The notes: generated by a model from the sequence alone, not told the origin. Positions 1 to 8,719 are shown, numbered from the stretch's first letter. The stretch: 38,237 bases of DNA from Anaerolineales bacterium (GCA_020634935.1 JACKAT010000055.1:1-38237), one strand, 5' to 3'. Translations and numbers: made by a program.

Positions 1-2
1 TG

Positions 3-1418
3 GGCGGGTTGGCCTCGACCATGTCGGCCCTGAACGCCACGGTCTACTCCAGCAGCCGGGTATCGTTTGCTATGGGGCGCGACCGGGATCTACCGGCTGT
101 CTTTGGCCGCATTCACCCCCGCAATAAAACGCCGCACTGGGCCATTTGGTTGAGCGGCCTGCTGATTATCTTTATGGCCGTCTGGCTGCCCATCGAGGAT
201 GTGGCCTCCGGGGCGTCGATTACCTTTTTGCTGCTGTTCCTGATGGTCAACATCGCTCTCATTCGGATGCGCAAGACGCACCCCAACCTGCCCCGGCCCT
301 TCCACGCGCCGCTGGTCCCCTGGCTGCAATACTTCAGTATCGCCGTGATGCTGGTGCTGGCCGTGGAGCTGTTTCAACTCAGCCCGCTGGCCTGGGTGGT
401 GACCATCCTGTGGCTGCTGCTGGGCATATTCGTGTATCGGCAGCACGGCGCGGCGCAAGAGGCCAGCAAAACCGAAGACACGGTCTTGTTCGAGGAGACC
501 GTGGCCGACCGGGATTACTCCGTCTTGCTGCCCGTGGCTAACGTGGCCGCGGCCCGGCCGTTGGCCCAGTTGGGGGCGCTGGTGGCCCAGGTCAACCACG
601 GCGAGTTGTTTGCCTTGCATGTTATCCGCGTGCCTCGCCAAATTGGCATTAATGATGGCCGGGCCTTTTTGCGGCAGGGCCGGCCCATTCTGGAAGAAAT
701 TAGCGACGTGGTGCAAGATTATCACGTGCCGGTCAGGTCCATGCTGCGCCTGGGGCGCAATGTAGGCGACTCGATCATCAGCGTTGCTCGCGAGCGCCGG
801 ACCGATTTAATGGTTCTGGGCTGGCCGGCTCACATTCCGCACCAAGAAGAAGCCTTTGGGACCATCATCGATTTGATGGCCAAGAACCCGCCCTGCGATC
901 TGGCGGTGGTGCGCGTCCGGCGCACCGGGCCGCCGGCCCACATCCTGGTGCCGGTGGCCGGCGGGCCGAATACCCGATTGGCGCTGGAGTTGGCGGTCAC
1001 TCAGGCCGATGCCTATGAGCAGCGCGACGGTCGCCGGCCCGAGGTCGTCGCCCTCAACCTCATCTTGGATGGCGCTGCCAGCGACGTGGTGGACCAGCGC
1101 CGCCAAGCCTTGATCGACGAGTTTGACATCGACCAACTGCCCCTGGAACTACGCTTAATCCAGGCCGAGGATATTGTCCAGGGCATCTTGACCGAAGCCG
1201 CCCAGTTCGATCAGATCATCATCGGGGCGTCGAAGGAAGGGCTGCTGGAGCAATCGTTGTTCGGGTCCATTCCGCAGCGCGTGGCGGAAGAGGCCACGTC
1301 GACCGTGATTATGGTCAAAAGCCATGATTTGGTGAAGTTTGGGCTGCGTAACTGGCTGGGCTGGTCGAGTAGACCGATTAAAGATCTCGTCCGGACGGGC
1401 AGTCGGCCTGAGCATTGA
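3..1418 (+). CDS. APC-family amino acid permease with two C-terminal universal stress protein domains (5' partial)
   Basis: The reading frame is open to the window edge, so the N-terminal half of the permease is missing. The first ~145 residues hold the last transmembrane helices of an amino acid/polyamine/organocation transporter (segments near residues 45-62, 70-85, 105-123 and 127-143). The stretch ALNATVYSSSR followed by GRDRDLP is typical of the loop before the late helices of that family. Two universal stress protein (UspA-like) domains follow, about residues 165-305 and 308-435. The second contains IIIGASKEG and ends in a VIMVK strand, as Usp domains do. Such fusions are known for cationic amino acid transporters in bacteria, where the Usp part is thought to bind nucleotides on the cytoplasmic side. 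The substrate cannot be read from this part. It is convergent with the aldo/keto reductase gene. Confidence 0.85.
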   Translation, partial: GGLASTMSALNATVYSSSRVSFAMGRDRDLPAVFGRIHPRNKTPHWAIWLSGLLIIFMAVWLPIEDVASGASITFLLLFLMVNIALIRMRKTHPNLPRPFHAPLVPWLQYFSIAVMLVLAVELFQLSPLAWVVTILWLLLGIFVYRQHGAAQEASKTEDTVLFEETVADRDYSVLLPVANVAAARPLAQLGALVAQVNHGELFALHVIRVPRQIGINDGRAFLRQGRPILEEISDVVQDYHVPVRSMLRLGRNVGDSIISVARERRTDLMVLGWPAHIPHQEEAFGTIIDLMAKNPPCDLAVVRVRRTGPPAHILVPVAGGPNTRLALELAVTQADAYEQRDGRRPEVVALNLILDGAASDVVDQRRQALIDEFDIDQLPLELRLIQAEDIVQGILTEAAQFDQIIIGASKEGLLEQSLFGSIPQRVAEEATSTVIMVKSHDLVKFGLRNWLGWSSRPIKDLVRTGSRPEH

Positions 1419-1518
1419 GCACAATAGAGACGCCCATCCCTATCCCTCCAGAGGGGGCCAGCGCTTGCAGCCCGCCGGTCTCATCATCGGTAATGGCCCG
1501 GTAGTCATTGACAGGCCC

Positions 1519-2502
1519 TTAGCTAAACCCCAGCACCGGGTGCGGCTGGTACGGCTCCTCAAGCTGCTGGATCTCCTCATCGGACAGCTTGATCGACAGC
1601 GCGGCCACGGCGTCTTCCAGATGGTGCGGCTTACTGGCCCCGATGATGGGGGCGGTGACGGCCGGCTGTTGTAAGAGCCAGGCCAGGGCCACTTGCGCCA
1701 TCGGCGCGTCTTTGGCCTGGGCCAGGCGGCCAACCTGTTCGACCACCCTGCGGTCAGCCTCCTGGGTTTTAGCGTACAATGTCCGGCCAAAGGCATCGGT
1801 CTCGGCCCGGAGGGTGCTGGGTTCCGTTTCCCAGGGGCGGGTCAGCTTGCCGCGCGCCAGCGGACTCCAGGGGATGACCCCGATGCCTTCCGCCTGGCAC
1901 AAGCCGATCATTTCGCGCTCTTCCTCGCGATACAGCAGGTTGTAGTGGTTCTGCATCGAGACAAAGCGGGGCCAGCCATGCCGATCGGCGGTGTAGAGCG
2001 CCTTGGCGAACTGCCAGGCGTACATTGATGATGCGCCGATGTAGCGGGCTTTGCCGGCCTTGACCACGTCGTGCAGCGCTTCGAGCGTTTCCTCGATGGG
2101 GGTGTCGTAGTCCCAGCGGTGGATTTGGTAGAGATCGACGTAATCGAGGCCGAGGCGCTGCAAGCTGGCGTCGATGGCGCTGAAGATGTGCTTGCGGGAC
2201 AGGCCGGCGTCGTTGGGGCCAGGCCCCATCACGCCATAAACCTTGGTGGCAACGACCACTTCGTCGCGGGCGGCAAAATCGCGCAAGGCCCGCCCCACCA
2301 CTTCCTCGCTGGCCCCGCCGGTGTAGACATCGGCTGTGTCGAAGAAGTTGATGCCCAGCTCCAGGGCTCGCTTGATAAACGGCCGGCTCTGCTCCTCGTC
2401 GAGCGCCCACGGCCAGCGGTCGGTGGGCCGGCCGTAGGTCATACAGCCCAGACAGATGCGGGATACTTTGAGGCCGGTGGCCCCTAATCGAATGTAATCC
2501 AT
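1519..2502 (-). CDS. yajO: Aldo/keto reductase, YajO-like
   Basis: A 327-residue NADPH-dependent aldo/keto reductase with a TIM-barrel fold, very close in sequence to E. coli YajO as I remember it; that protein has been linked to 1-deoxyxylulose 5-phosphate/thiamine metabolism. The catalytic tetrad is visible as D55, Y60, K87 and H128, in the contexts FFDTADVY, ATKVYG and QIHRWD. The family phrases CLGCMTYG, IGASSMYAWQFAKAL and VIPWSPLARGKLTRPW are present. The start is supported by AGGAGG five bases before the ATG. It lies downstream of the alditol oxidase gene on the same strand, separated by 173 nt that hold two tandem palindromic repeats, so co-transcription is possible but not certain. 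The true substrate is unknown. Confidence 0.92.
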   Translation of the reverse strand: MDYIRLGATGLKVSRICLGCMTYGRPTDRWPWALDEEQSRPFIKRALELGINFFDTADVYTGGASEEVVGRALRDFAARDEVVVATKVYGVMGPGPNDAGLSRKHIFSAIDASLQRLGLDYVDLYQIHRWDYDTPIEETLEALHDVVKAGKARYIGASSMYAWQFAKALYTADRHGWPRFVSMQNHYNLLYREEEREMIGLCQAEGIGVIPWSPLARGKLTRPWETEPSTLRAETDAFGRTLYAKTQEADRRVVEQVGRLAQAKDAPMAQVALAWLLQQPAVTAPIIGASKPHHLEDAVAALSIKLSDEEIQQLEEPYQPHPVLGFS

Positions 2503-2520
2503 TTATACCTCCTGTGAAAA

Positions 2521-2658
2521 TAGCCCTCACCCCCAACCCCTCTCCCGCAGGGAGAGGGGAGTCGCGTCAGCGACGGGGTGAGGGTGACATAGCCCTCATC
2601 CCCAACCTCTCGCCCGCAGGGAGAGGGGAGTCGCGCCAGCGACGGGGTGAGGGTGACA
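2521..2658. repeat. Two tandem 69-nt palindromic repeats
   Basis: Two copies (2521-2589 and 2590-2658) repeat with an exact 69-base period and few differences. Each folds as an outer stem CCCTCACCCC/GGGGTGAGGG (CCCTCATCCC in copy 2) enclosing two hairpins, CCTCTCCC-GCA-GGGAGAGG and GTCGC-GTCA-GCGAC; the second copy has a slightly altered first hairpin. They fill most of the gap between the aldo/keto reductase and alditol oxidase genes. Similar GC-rich palindromes are common dispersed repeats in environmental bacterial genomes. Confidence 0.9.
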
Positions 2659-2675
2659 TAGGCTTTTCCGCTCTC

Positions 2676-3947
2676 TCAGGACACGCCAAAGATGTAGGTG
2701 TCGAGGAAGGCGTTGCGGAACTTGCCCTGAGGATCGTAAGTGTGCAGCAGTTGTTGAAAGTCCGGCAGCTTCGGGTAGAGCGAGGGTACCCGCGCGGCCG
2801 GCAGGGTGAACAGCTTGCCCCAATGCGGACGAGCCTCAAACGGGGCCAGTTCCGCTTCGATTAGGGGCAGCAGCCGGCTAACCGCCGGCCAGTCTTTCTT
2901 CCAGGTGAAGTGGAGGCTGACGCAGTCCTGCCGGTAACAGGGGCTTAGCCACAAGTTGTCGGCGGCGATGGTGCGTATCTCGGAAATTTGCAGCAGCGGG
3001 GCTACCCGGTCGCGCAGGCGATCAATGGCGTGGAACGCGGTGAGGGCGTGCGGGCGGGGTATCAGGTACTCGCTTTGTAACTCTTCGCCGCTGCTGGGGG
3101 TAAACTCCAGGCGGAAGTGGGGCAGGCGGTCGTACCAGGGGCCGGGGATCCCCATCTGCTCGGTGCAGTTGACGGCTGACAATGCGCGGATCGGATGCCG
3201 GTGGGTTGGGGCCGGCGTCGCGCCAAACCCGTCGGGTTCCGCCTCGAACGCATCGCCAGCTTCAACCCGGCGTTTCAACCAAATTTGTTCGATGAGGCCG
3301 TTTCGCCAGGTGGTAAAAAGGCTGACGCTGTAGGCGCTGGCGGTGATAGCGTCGAAGTGGTCGGCTAACCGGGCCAGGGGCAGGTTTTCGTAGACATTCT
3401 GGCGCACGGCAAACGCCGGTATCACGTCGAGCGTCAGTTGGGTGACCACCCCCAGGCCGCCCAGCCCGACGACCGCGCCGGGAAAGTGGTCGGGATGCTG
3501 GTCGCGGGCCAAGACCACCACCGCGCCGTCGGCGGTAACCAGTTCCATCGCCGCGACGCTGGTGGCCAGGTTGCCATTGCGGTCGCCCGAGCCGTGCGTG
3601 GCCGTGGCGCAGGCCCCGGCCACGGAAATATGGGGCAGCGAGGCCAGATTAGGCAGGGCGTAGCCCTCGCGGTCAAGCTGGCGGCAGAGCTGCCCATAGC
3701 GGACGCCGCCGGCAATGGTCACTGTGCGGCGCTCGGGGTCAACCGGCTCGATGTGATCGAACCGCTCCAGCGAGATGAGATCCTCGGGCGAGTCGGCGAT
3801 GTCGTTGAAGGAATGGCGGCTGCCCAGGACCCTTAGCTTGCTACCTTGGCTGACCAGTTCTTGGAGTTGCTCGACGGTGGTGGGATAGTGCCAGCGGGCA
3901 GCGCTATAGGTGTAGTTACCGGCCCAATTGTGCTGCTGTTCAGTCAT
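2676..3947 (-). CDS. aldO: FAD-dependent alditol oxidase (AldO/xylitol oxidase family)
   Basis: A 423-residue VAO-type flavoprotein that follows Streptomyces AldO almost end to end as I recall it (NWAGN at the start; LPHISVAGACATATHGSG; YSVSLFTTWR; AVNCTEQMGIPGPW; SEYLIPR; RPHWGKLF near the end). AldO-type enzymes oxidise the terminal CH2OH of alditols such as xylitol and sorbitol to aldoses, releasing H2O2. H45 in GSRHSFN matches the histidine that carries covalent FAD in this family. The N-terminal half is the FAD-binding domain (about residues 15-185) and the C-terminal half the D-arabinono-lactone-oxidase-type substrate domain. There is no signal peptide, so it is probably cytoplasmic. 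GAGAGGA upstream of the ATG serves as ribosome binding site. D-arabinono-1,4-lactone oxidase is the alternative reading, but the motifs fit AldO better. Confidence 0.9.
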   Translation of the reverse strand: MTEQQHNWAGNYTYSAARWHYPTTVEQLQELVSQGSKLRVLGSRHSFNDIADSPEDLISLERFDHIEPVDPERRTVTIAGGVRYGQLCRQLDREGYALPNLASLPHISVAGACATATHGSGDRNGNLATSVAAMELVTADGAVVVLARDQHPDHFPGAVVGLGGLGVVTQLTLDVIPAFAVRQNVYENLPLARLADHFDAITASAYSVSLFTTWRNGLIEQIWLKRRVEAGDAFEAEPDGFGATPAPTHRHPIRALSAVNCTEQMGIPGPWYDRLPHFRLEFTPSSGEELQSEYLIPRPHALTAFHAIDRLRDRVAPLLQISEIRTIAADNLWLSPCYRQDCVSLHFTWKKDWPAVSRLLPLIEAELAPFEARPHWGKLFTLPAARVPSLYPKLPDFQQLLHTYDPQGKFRNAFLDTYIFGVS

Positions 3948-4251
3948 CTGCCTGTTCCTCTCTTGGGTTGGGTAGCGGGATGATTAGATAGTTGGATGGT
4001 GGGAGGGATGGTTATCAGCCTGCCTGGCGACCCTGTAGTTGTCGGGCCATCGATACCTCCATAGGCAGTATCCTATTGTACTCGTCCTGGCCGATCTGCG
4101 CCATATTGAGGGGAAATGAGGGGGCCCACTCCCGCACTCAGGTTATCAAGCGAGCGCGGGAGTTGGGGTTGTTGTCAGCTACTGGCGTCACCCGTATGGT
4201 TGGTAGTCACCGCTTTAGCGGTGCCGGCTCAAGGAATGGCTGAAGCCATTA
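3948..4251. other. Intergenic region between aldO and uvrA
   Basis: No convincing gene. The open frame at 3992-4243 has no ribosome binding site and no recognisable domain. The region should contain the promoter for the leftward aldO gene, but I found no clear -35/-10 pair. Its right end is occupied by the palindromic element at 4198-4260. Confidence 0.5.
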
Positions 4252-4260
4252 CTACGAACC
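4198..4260. repeat. 63-nt composite palindrome overlapping the uvrA stop codon
   Basis: Outer imperfect arms GGTTGGTAGT (4198-4207) and ACTACGAACC (4251-4260) enclose two perfect hairpins, CACCGCTTTAGCGGTG and AATGGCTGAAGCCATT. The right arm supplies the TAG stop and last codons of uvrA, so the element lies at the 3' end of that gene and could act as its transcript terminus. It has the same outer-stem-plus-two-hairpins plan as the repeats at 2521-2658 and 27641-27694. Confidence 0.8.
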
Positions 4261-7203
4261 GGCGGGTTGGGGGATGAGGACTTTTTGCAAGAAGGCGCCG
4301 GTGTGGCTGCCCTCTATCTGGGCGACGGCCTCTGGCGTGCCGGCGGCGATGATCTCGCCGCCGTCGTCGCCGCCTTCCGGCCCCAAATCGACAATCCAAT
4401 CGGCGCTGCGGATGACATCGAGGTTGTGCTCGATGACGATGACGGTGTTGCCGGCGTCGGTCAGGCGGTGCAGCACGTCGAGCAGCTTTTGGATGTCGGC
4501 GAAGTGGAGGCCGGTGGTCGGTTCGTCCAGGATGTAGACGGTGTCGCCGGTCGAGACGCGGGACAGCTCCTTGGCCAGCTTGACCCGCTGGGCCTCGCCG
4601 CCGGAGAGGGTGGTGGCGCTCTGGCCGAGCTTGATGTAATCCAGCCCGACATCGTGCAGGGTGGTCAGGATGCGGTTGATGCGGGGGATGTTCTCGAAAA
4701 AGTCCAGCGCTTCGGCCACATCCATGTCCAGCACCTCGGCGATGTTTTTGCCTTTGTACTTGACTTGCAGCGTTTCGCGGTTGAAGCGCAGCCCCTTGCA
4801 GACATCGCAGGTGATCCAGACATCCGGCAGAAAGTGCATCTCAACCAGCTTCTGGCCATAGCCCTGGCATATCTCACAGCGGCCGCCTTTGACGTTGAAG
4901 CTGAAGCGGCCGGGTTTGTAGCCCCGCGCTTTGGCCTCGACCGTTTCGGCAAACAGGGCGCGAATGTCGTCCCAAACCTTGGCGTAGGTGGCGGGGTTGC
5001 TGCGCGGCGTCCGGCCGATGGGGTCCTGGGTGATGTGGATGACTTTGTTGACCTGATCCAGCCCTTCCAGGCGGGTGTAGGGGCCGGGCCGTTCTTGCGC
5101 GCCGTGCAGCTCGCGGGCCAGGGCCGGGTGGAGGGTTTCGGTGATCAGGCTGCTCTTGCCGCTGCCGCTAACGCCGGTGACGCAGGTGAAACAGCCGAGC
5201 GGAAAGCGGATGTCGATCTGCTTCAGGTTGTGGTGGGTCGCGCCGTACAGCGCCAACCACTGGCCGTTGGCATTGCGCCGGCCGCTGCCCGAAACGACGG
5301 CCATCGTCCCGGCCAGGTATTTGCCCGTCAGCGACTGTTCGTCTTGTTTGATTTGGGCCGGCGTGCCTTGGAAGACGATCTCGCCGCCCTGCGTGCCGGC
5401 GCCGGGGCCGAAATCGACAATCCAATCGGCGGCGTCCATCGTTTCCTCATCGTGCTCGACGACCAGGACGGTGTTGCCCAGGTTGCGCAGCCGCAGCAGC
5501 GAGTCGAGCAGGCGGCGGTTGTCGCGCTGGTGCAGGCCAATCGACGGTTCGTCCAAGATGTACATCACCCCGACCAGGCCAGAGCCAATCTGCGAGGCCA
5601 GCCGGATGCGCTGCCCTTCGCCGCCGGACAGCGACGGCGCGGGCCGGTCCAGGGTCAGGTAGTAGAGGCCGACGTCGAGCATGAATTTGAGCCGGTCTCG
5701 AATTTCCTTGAGTAGTTCGTAGGCGACTTCAAGCTGCGGCCCGGTGAGCGGTGGGTAGTGGGTATCGGCAGTTGCCGCAGGGGGGGGGTGGCCGTTGGTG
5801 CGCTTGGAAGTTCCATTAATCTCCCAATCTCTTAATCGCCCCATCTCCTCACGCTCGCCCATCAACTGCGAGACAAAGGCATAGGCCTCGGCGATAGTCA
5901 TTTGGGTCACGCCGGTAATTGGCAGGCCGCCCAGAGTGACCGCGCGGGCTTCGGGACGCAGCCGTTCGCCCCGGCAGGTCGAGCAGGGCTGCTGGCTGAG
6001 GTACTGGCTGTAGTGGTCGCGCATGCTTTGCGAGCGGGTTTCTTTGTAGCGCCGCTTGGTCGATTTGATGACGCCCTCGTAGGGCCAGGAGCCGGTGAAG
6101 TTTTCGCTGTGGTACTCGAATTTGATGCGCGTGTCGCCGTTGAGGATGAGAGTGCGAACTCGTTCCGGCAGCTCTGCCCAGGGCGTATCGAGGCTGATGT
6201 CGAAGCGGTCGGCGATTTGCCGGGCGATTTGCGAGGCCCAGCTGCTCTTCTTGCCGATGTCGCCCCAGGGAATGACCGCGCCGTCGTTGATCGATTGATG
6301 GGGGTGGATGAAAAGTTCGGGGTCGAACTCGAACCGCTCGCCGAGGCCGTTGCAGTCGGGGCAAGCGCCCAGCGGCGAGTTGAAGCTGAACATCTGCGGC
6401 GTCATCTCCGGGAAGCTGAGGCCGCAGTGGGCGCAGGCGTTGTTCTCCGACAGTATTTGCTCCTCGCCGTCGATGACATCGACGATGAGCGTGCCTTCGC
6501 CCCAGCGCAGGGCGGTCTCGACGGAGTCGCCCAGGCGGGATTGGAAATCCTCGTCGGCCTCGGCGGGGATGACCAGGCGGTCAACGACCAGTTCGATATC
6601 GTGTTTCTTGTTCTTGGCCAGTTTGAGCCGCTGGTCGAGTTCAGTCGTCACACCGTCGATGCGGGCGCGGGCAAAGCCGTCGGCCCGGGCTTGGGCGAAG
6701 GTGTCCTCGAATGTGCCTTTGCGGCCCTTGGCGACGGGGGCCAGTAGTTGAAAGCGCGTGCCGGAGGCTAAGGCGGCCACCTGCTCGACAATCTGCTGGC
6801 TGCTCTGCTGCTTGACTTCGCGGCCGCAGTTGTAGCAGTGCGGCGTGCCGACGCGGGCAAAGAGAACACGCATATAGTCGTACACCTCGGTGACGGTGCC
6901 GACGGTACTGCGCGGGTTTTTGCTGACGACTTTCTGCTCGATGGCGATGGCCGGGCTAAGGCCGGCGATGTAATCGACTTTGGGTTTTTCCATCTGCCCC
7001 AAGAACTGGCGGGCGTAGGAGGACAGGCTCTCGACGTAGCGGCGTTGGCCCTCGGCGTAGAGGGTGTCGAAGGCCAGTGACGATTTGCCGCTGCCGCTGA
7101 CGCCGGTGAAGACTACCAGTTTATTGCGCGGAATTTGCACATCGATCCCTTTCAGGTTGTGCTCGCGCGCGCCACGAACAATAATTTCGTTGATTTCAGA
7201 CAT
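4252..7203 (-). CDS. uvrA: Excinuclease ABC subunit A
   Basis: A 983-residue UvrA, the damage-recognition ATPase of nucleotide excision repair, acting with UvrB as a dimer on DNA. The first Walker A (GVSGSGKSS) is near residues 34-42, the second (again GVSGSGKSS) about residue 680. Zinc-binding CxxC pairs are visible, including CAHCG...CPDCNG and CEICQGYG...CDVCKG. Signature motifs LSGGEGQRIRLA and LSGGEAQRVKLA and the Walker B strings YILDEP are all present. The protein is longer than the usual ~940-960 residues because of a low-complexity insertion around residues 454-488. The stop lies inside a palindromic repeat. No uvrB or uvrC is near. Confidence 0.98.
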   Translation of the reverse strand: MSEINEIIVRGAREHNLKGIDVQIPRNKLVVFTGVSGSGKSSLAFDTLYAEGQRRYVESLSSYARQFLGQMEKPKVDYIAGLSPAIAIEQKVVSKNPRSTVGTVTEVYDYMRVLFARVGTPHCYNCGREVKQQSSQQIVEQVAALASGTRFQLLAPVAKGRKGTFEDTFAQARADGFARARIDGVTTELDQRLKLAKNKKHDIELVVDRLVIPAEADEDFQSRLGDSVETALRWGEGTLIVDVIDGEEQILSENNACAHCGLSFPEMTPQMFSFNSPLGACPDCNGLGERFEFDPELFIHPHQSINDGAVIPWGDIGKKSSWASQIARQIADRFDISLDTPWAELPERVRTLILNGDTRIKFEYHSENFTGSWPYEGVIKSTKRRYKETRSQSMRDHYSQYLSQQPCSTCRGERLRPEARAVTLGGLPITGVTQMTIAEAYAFVSQLMGEREEMGRLRDWEINGTSKRTNGHPPPAATADTHYPPLTGPQLEVAYELLKEIRDRLKFMLDVGLYYLTLDRPAPSLSGGEGQRIRLASQIGSGLVGVMYILDEPSIGLHQRDNRRLLDSLLRLRNLGNTVLVVEHDEETMDAADWIVDFGPGAGTQGGEIVFQGTPAQIKQDEQSLTGKYLAGTMAVVSGSGRRNANGQWLALYGATHHNLKQIDIRFPLGCFTCVTGVSGSGKSSLITETLHPALARELHGAQERPGPYTRLEGLDQVNKVIHITQDPIGRTPRSNPATYAKVWDDIRALFAETVEAKARGYKPGRFSFNVKGGRCEICQGYGQKLVEMHFLPDVWITCDVCKGLRFNRETLQVKYKGKNIAEVLDMDVAEALDFFENIPRINRILTTLHDVGLDYIKLGQSATTLSGGEAQRVKLAKELSRVSTGDTVYILDEPTTGLHFADIQKLLDVLHRLTDAGNTVIVIEHNLDVIRSADWIVDLGPEGGDDGGEIIAAGTPEAVAQIEGSHTGAFLQKVLIPQPAGS

Positions 7204-7226
7204 GGTTGAGTTGATTACTCCTCAAG

Positions 7227-7789
7227 GTTGCAGGGTAGCAGGGTGACAGGGTAGCAAGGTGATAGGTTTATAAGAGTAAGGTGGTTTTTAGGTAGTGGTC
7301 GGTGGTCGTTTATTTTTGTTTGTTGATGACGGATTGGCGTAGGTTGTAGATTATGGCACCAATCTTGCGATAGTTCCCGTAAAAATAAGCGAATTGGTCT
7401 GGGTTCATCGGGTCGGTTTCGTGCAGTAGTTCCAGGTGGGCCTTGGTTTCGTCGCAAGAAGCCAGGGCGTAGGTCAGAAATTTGATGTATTCATTTGGGT
7501 AGTGCTGCCGACCGTATCCCTCTACGAAATTGGCGACGATAGCCTTGCCGGATCGCCGAATTTGTGAGCCTTGCTCATACATTTCAAATTTTGGTAAGTC
7601 GTTGAGGGTCAGTTGATGAAGTTCTACAGCCATTTGCCTGGCCAACTGGTACAGAGCCGAGTTTTCGTATGACATTCTTTTATCCTGGTTTGGTCGTATT
7701 CTGGAACAGGTTCTAACATCTTCGCCCGCTTATGTTGCAAAGTTGCAACCCTGCAACCTTGCGATCCTGTGACTTTGCTACTCTGCAAC
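7227..7789. repeat. Pair of 34-nt imperfect inverted repeats flanking the S23-type gene
   Basis: The left arm at 7227-7260 (starts GTTGCAGGGTAGCAGG) and right arm at 7756-7789 (its reverse complement starts GTTGCAGAGTAGCAAAG) match at roughly four of five positions. They bracket the four-helix-bundle gene, giving a 563-bp unit. The arms resemble simple GCAA/GGGT-rich repeats common in such genomes, so the pairing may be coincidental rather than a transposable unit. Confidence 0.6.
7310..7675 (-). CDS. Four-helix-bundle protein (S23/IVP family)
   Basis: A 121-residue all-helical protein of the family once called '23S rRNA intervening sequence protein' or S23 (TIGR02436-like). Characteristic segments are YQLARQMAVELHQL, QIRRSGKAIVANFVEGYGR and YIKFLTYALASCDETKAHLELL. 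Family members form small positively charged four-helix bundles that may bind nucleic acid; relatives occur as accessory proteins of diversity-generating retroelements, but no reverse transcriptase or variable repeat is seen here. The start is supported by AGGA seven bases upstream. It lies just upstream of uvrA on the same strand, so read-through into uvrA is possible. It is flanked by inverted repeats. Confidence 0.85.
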   Translation of the reverse strand: MSYENSALYQLARQMAVELHQLTLNDLPKFEMYEQGSQIRRSGKAIVANFVEGYGRQHYPNEYIKFLTYALASCDETKAHLELLHETDPMNPDQFAYFYGNYRKIGAIIYNLRQSVINKQK

Positions 7790-7824
7790 TTGACATATTA
7801 GAACAAAATTTCTATCGGAATGGT

Positions 7825-7852
7825 ATTGTAGCACAGAGTAGAGTAAACGCAA
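7825..7852 (-). promoter_or_regulatory. Promoter candidate for the S23-type gene
   Basis: On the minus strand TTGCGT and TACAAT are separated by 16 bases, a reasonable sigma-70-type pair. It would give a leader of about 140 nt that includes the right inverted-repeat arm. Confidence 0.4.
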
Positions 7853-7951
7853 ACCAAAATTATGACGCCATTGAGGCCGTCGTTCTTGCCAAGGTCGGAA
7901 AATGGTCTAATGGGCTACTTGAAAAGGGAATAATAAAGAGAACATGTGGCA

Positions 7952-7996
7952 GGTAAAAAAAAGACCTGCCGGAATTAATTTGTTCGGCAGGTCTTT
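7952..7996 (-). terminator. Intrinsic terminator of the PHP gene
   Basis: On the minus strand AAGACCTGCCG pairs with CGGCAGGTCTT around a 13-base loop and is followed by a run of eight T. It starts 22 bases after the PHP stop codon. Confidence 0.85.
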
Positions 7997-8017
7997 CTCT
8001 CCTTGGCAAGGGGGGAT

Positions 8018-8719
8018 TTAATCGGAATAGACTTGGGTATGGGGCGACCAGCCGCGTTTGAGAACGGCTGAGGTCAGGCGAAACAGGCTGCGCGGTGTCC
8101 ACAGCGAGCCGCAGGCTTCAACGGTGCGATTTTCGACGGCCCGGCGAAAATCTTCGGCGGTTTTGCCGTAGAAGCGGGTGTAGGCTTGCCCCACCGTAAA
8201 AGGCACGTGGGAGTCGCTGCCGCCCAGTTCGGCTAAACATTGACCTCGATGGCGGTTTAAGAACGCACTGAGCGGGTTGCTGAAGATATTACCTGGAAAA
8301 CCGTTGCGGACTTCGACGGCATCGAGGGGCAGCGTAAATATTTTCGACCCCAGACCTTTCATATTATTGAAGGTGGAGAGGCGACTGAAAGGGTGAACCG
8401 ATACGGCCAAACCACCTTGAGCATGGATGGCTTCAATGGCTTCCAGAGCGGTGTTGTAGGAGGGTAGAGTTGATTTGACGAACAACCCAACAACATCGCC
8501 CTCTTTAGTCGTGACCTCTTGACCGATAATAACGTCCAGGTGGGGGGCGTGACTTCTGGCATAGGCCTGGGCTACAAAAGCCCCTTCGGCGGTATCATGG
8601 TCGGTTATAGCGATGACGCTGAGATCGGTTTCGGTGGCGATGTAATCGACCATCTCTTCGGGCGTCATAACGCCATCACTGTAGTTAGTATGCATATGAG
8701 TGTCGGCTTTGCTAAACAT
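8018..8719 (-). CDS. PHP-domain metal-dependent phosphoesterase
   Basis: A 233-residue PHP (polymerase and histidinol phosphatase) protein. Metal-ligand motifs are all visible: DTHMHTNYSDG (H8, H10, D15), ITDHDT, GQEVTT, SVHPFS and GGSDSH. Standalone PHP proteins of this size hydrolyse phosphoesters, for example nucleoside 3',5'-bisphosphates or short oligonucleotides (RNase AM/TrpH-like); the exact substrate cannot be assigned. I chose the ATG at 8719 rather than the longer frame starting at 8791, because the extra 24 residues are hydrophobic, lie in an AT-rich repeat region and are not part of the PHP fold. The purine-rich AAGAGAGAAAGAT directly before the ATG is a weak ribosome binding site. 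It is followed by a strong terminator and is probably monocistronic. Confidence 0.9.
   Translation of the reverse strand: MFSKADTHMHTNYSDGVMTPEEMVDYIATETDLSVIAITDHDTAEGAFVAQAYARSHAPHLDVIIGQEVTTKEGDVVGLFVKSTLPSYNTALEAIEAIHAQGGLAVSVHPFSRLSTFNNMKGLGSKIFTLPLDAVEVRNGFPGNIFSNPLSAFLNRHRGQCLAELGGSDSHVPFTVGQAYTRFYGKTAEDFRRAVENRTVEACGSLWTPRSLFRLTSAVLKRGWSPHTQVYSD

Larger units (their letters stand above)
7676..8017. other. Intergenic region with repeat arm, promoter candidate and terminator
   Basis: Holds the right inverted-repeat arm (7756-7789), a leftward promoter candidate (7825-7852) and the terminator of the PHP gene (7952-7996). The short open frame at 7732-7956 runs across the repeat and terminator and is not a credible gene. 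Confidence 0.6.

Noticed and set aside
3992..4243. 83-codon open frame upstream of uvrA's 3' end
   Set aside because: No ribosome binding site, no domain, and its end runs into a palindromic repeat.
4267..5715. 482-codon open frame opposite uvrA
   Set aside because: Antisense shadow of uvrA in a GC-rich gene; composition is that of reversed UvrA codons with no motif of its own.
7310..7675. Accessory protein of a diversity-generating retroelement
   Set aside because: No reverse transcriptase, template repeat or variable-repeat target gene is visible in the window.
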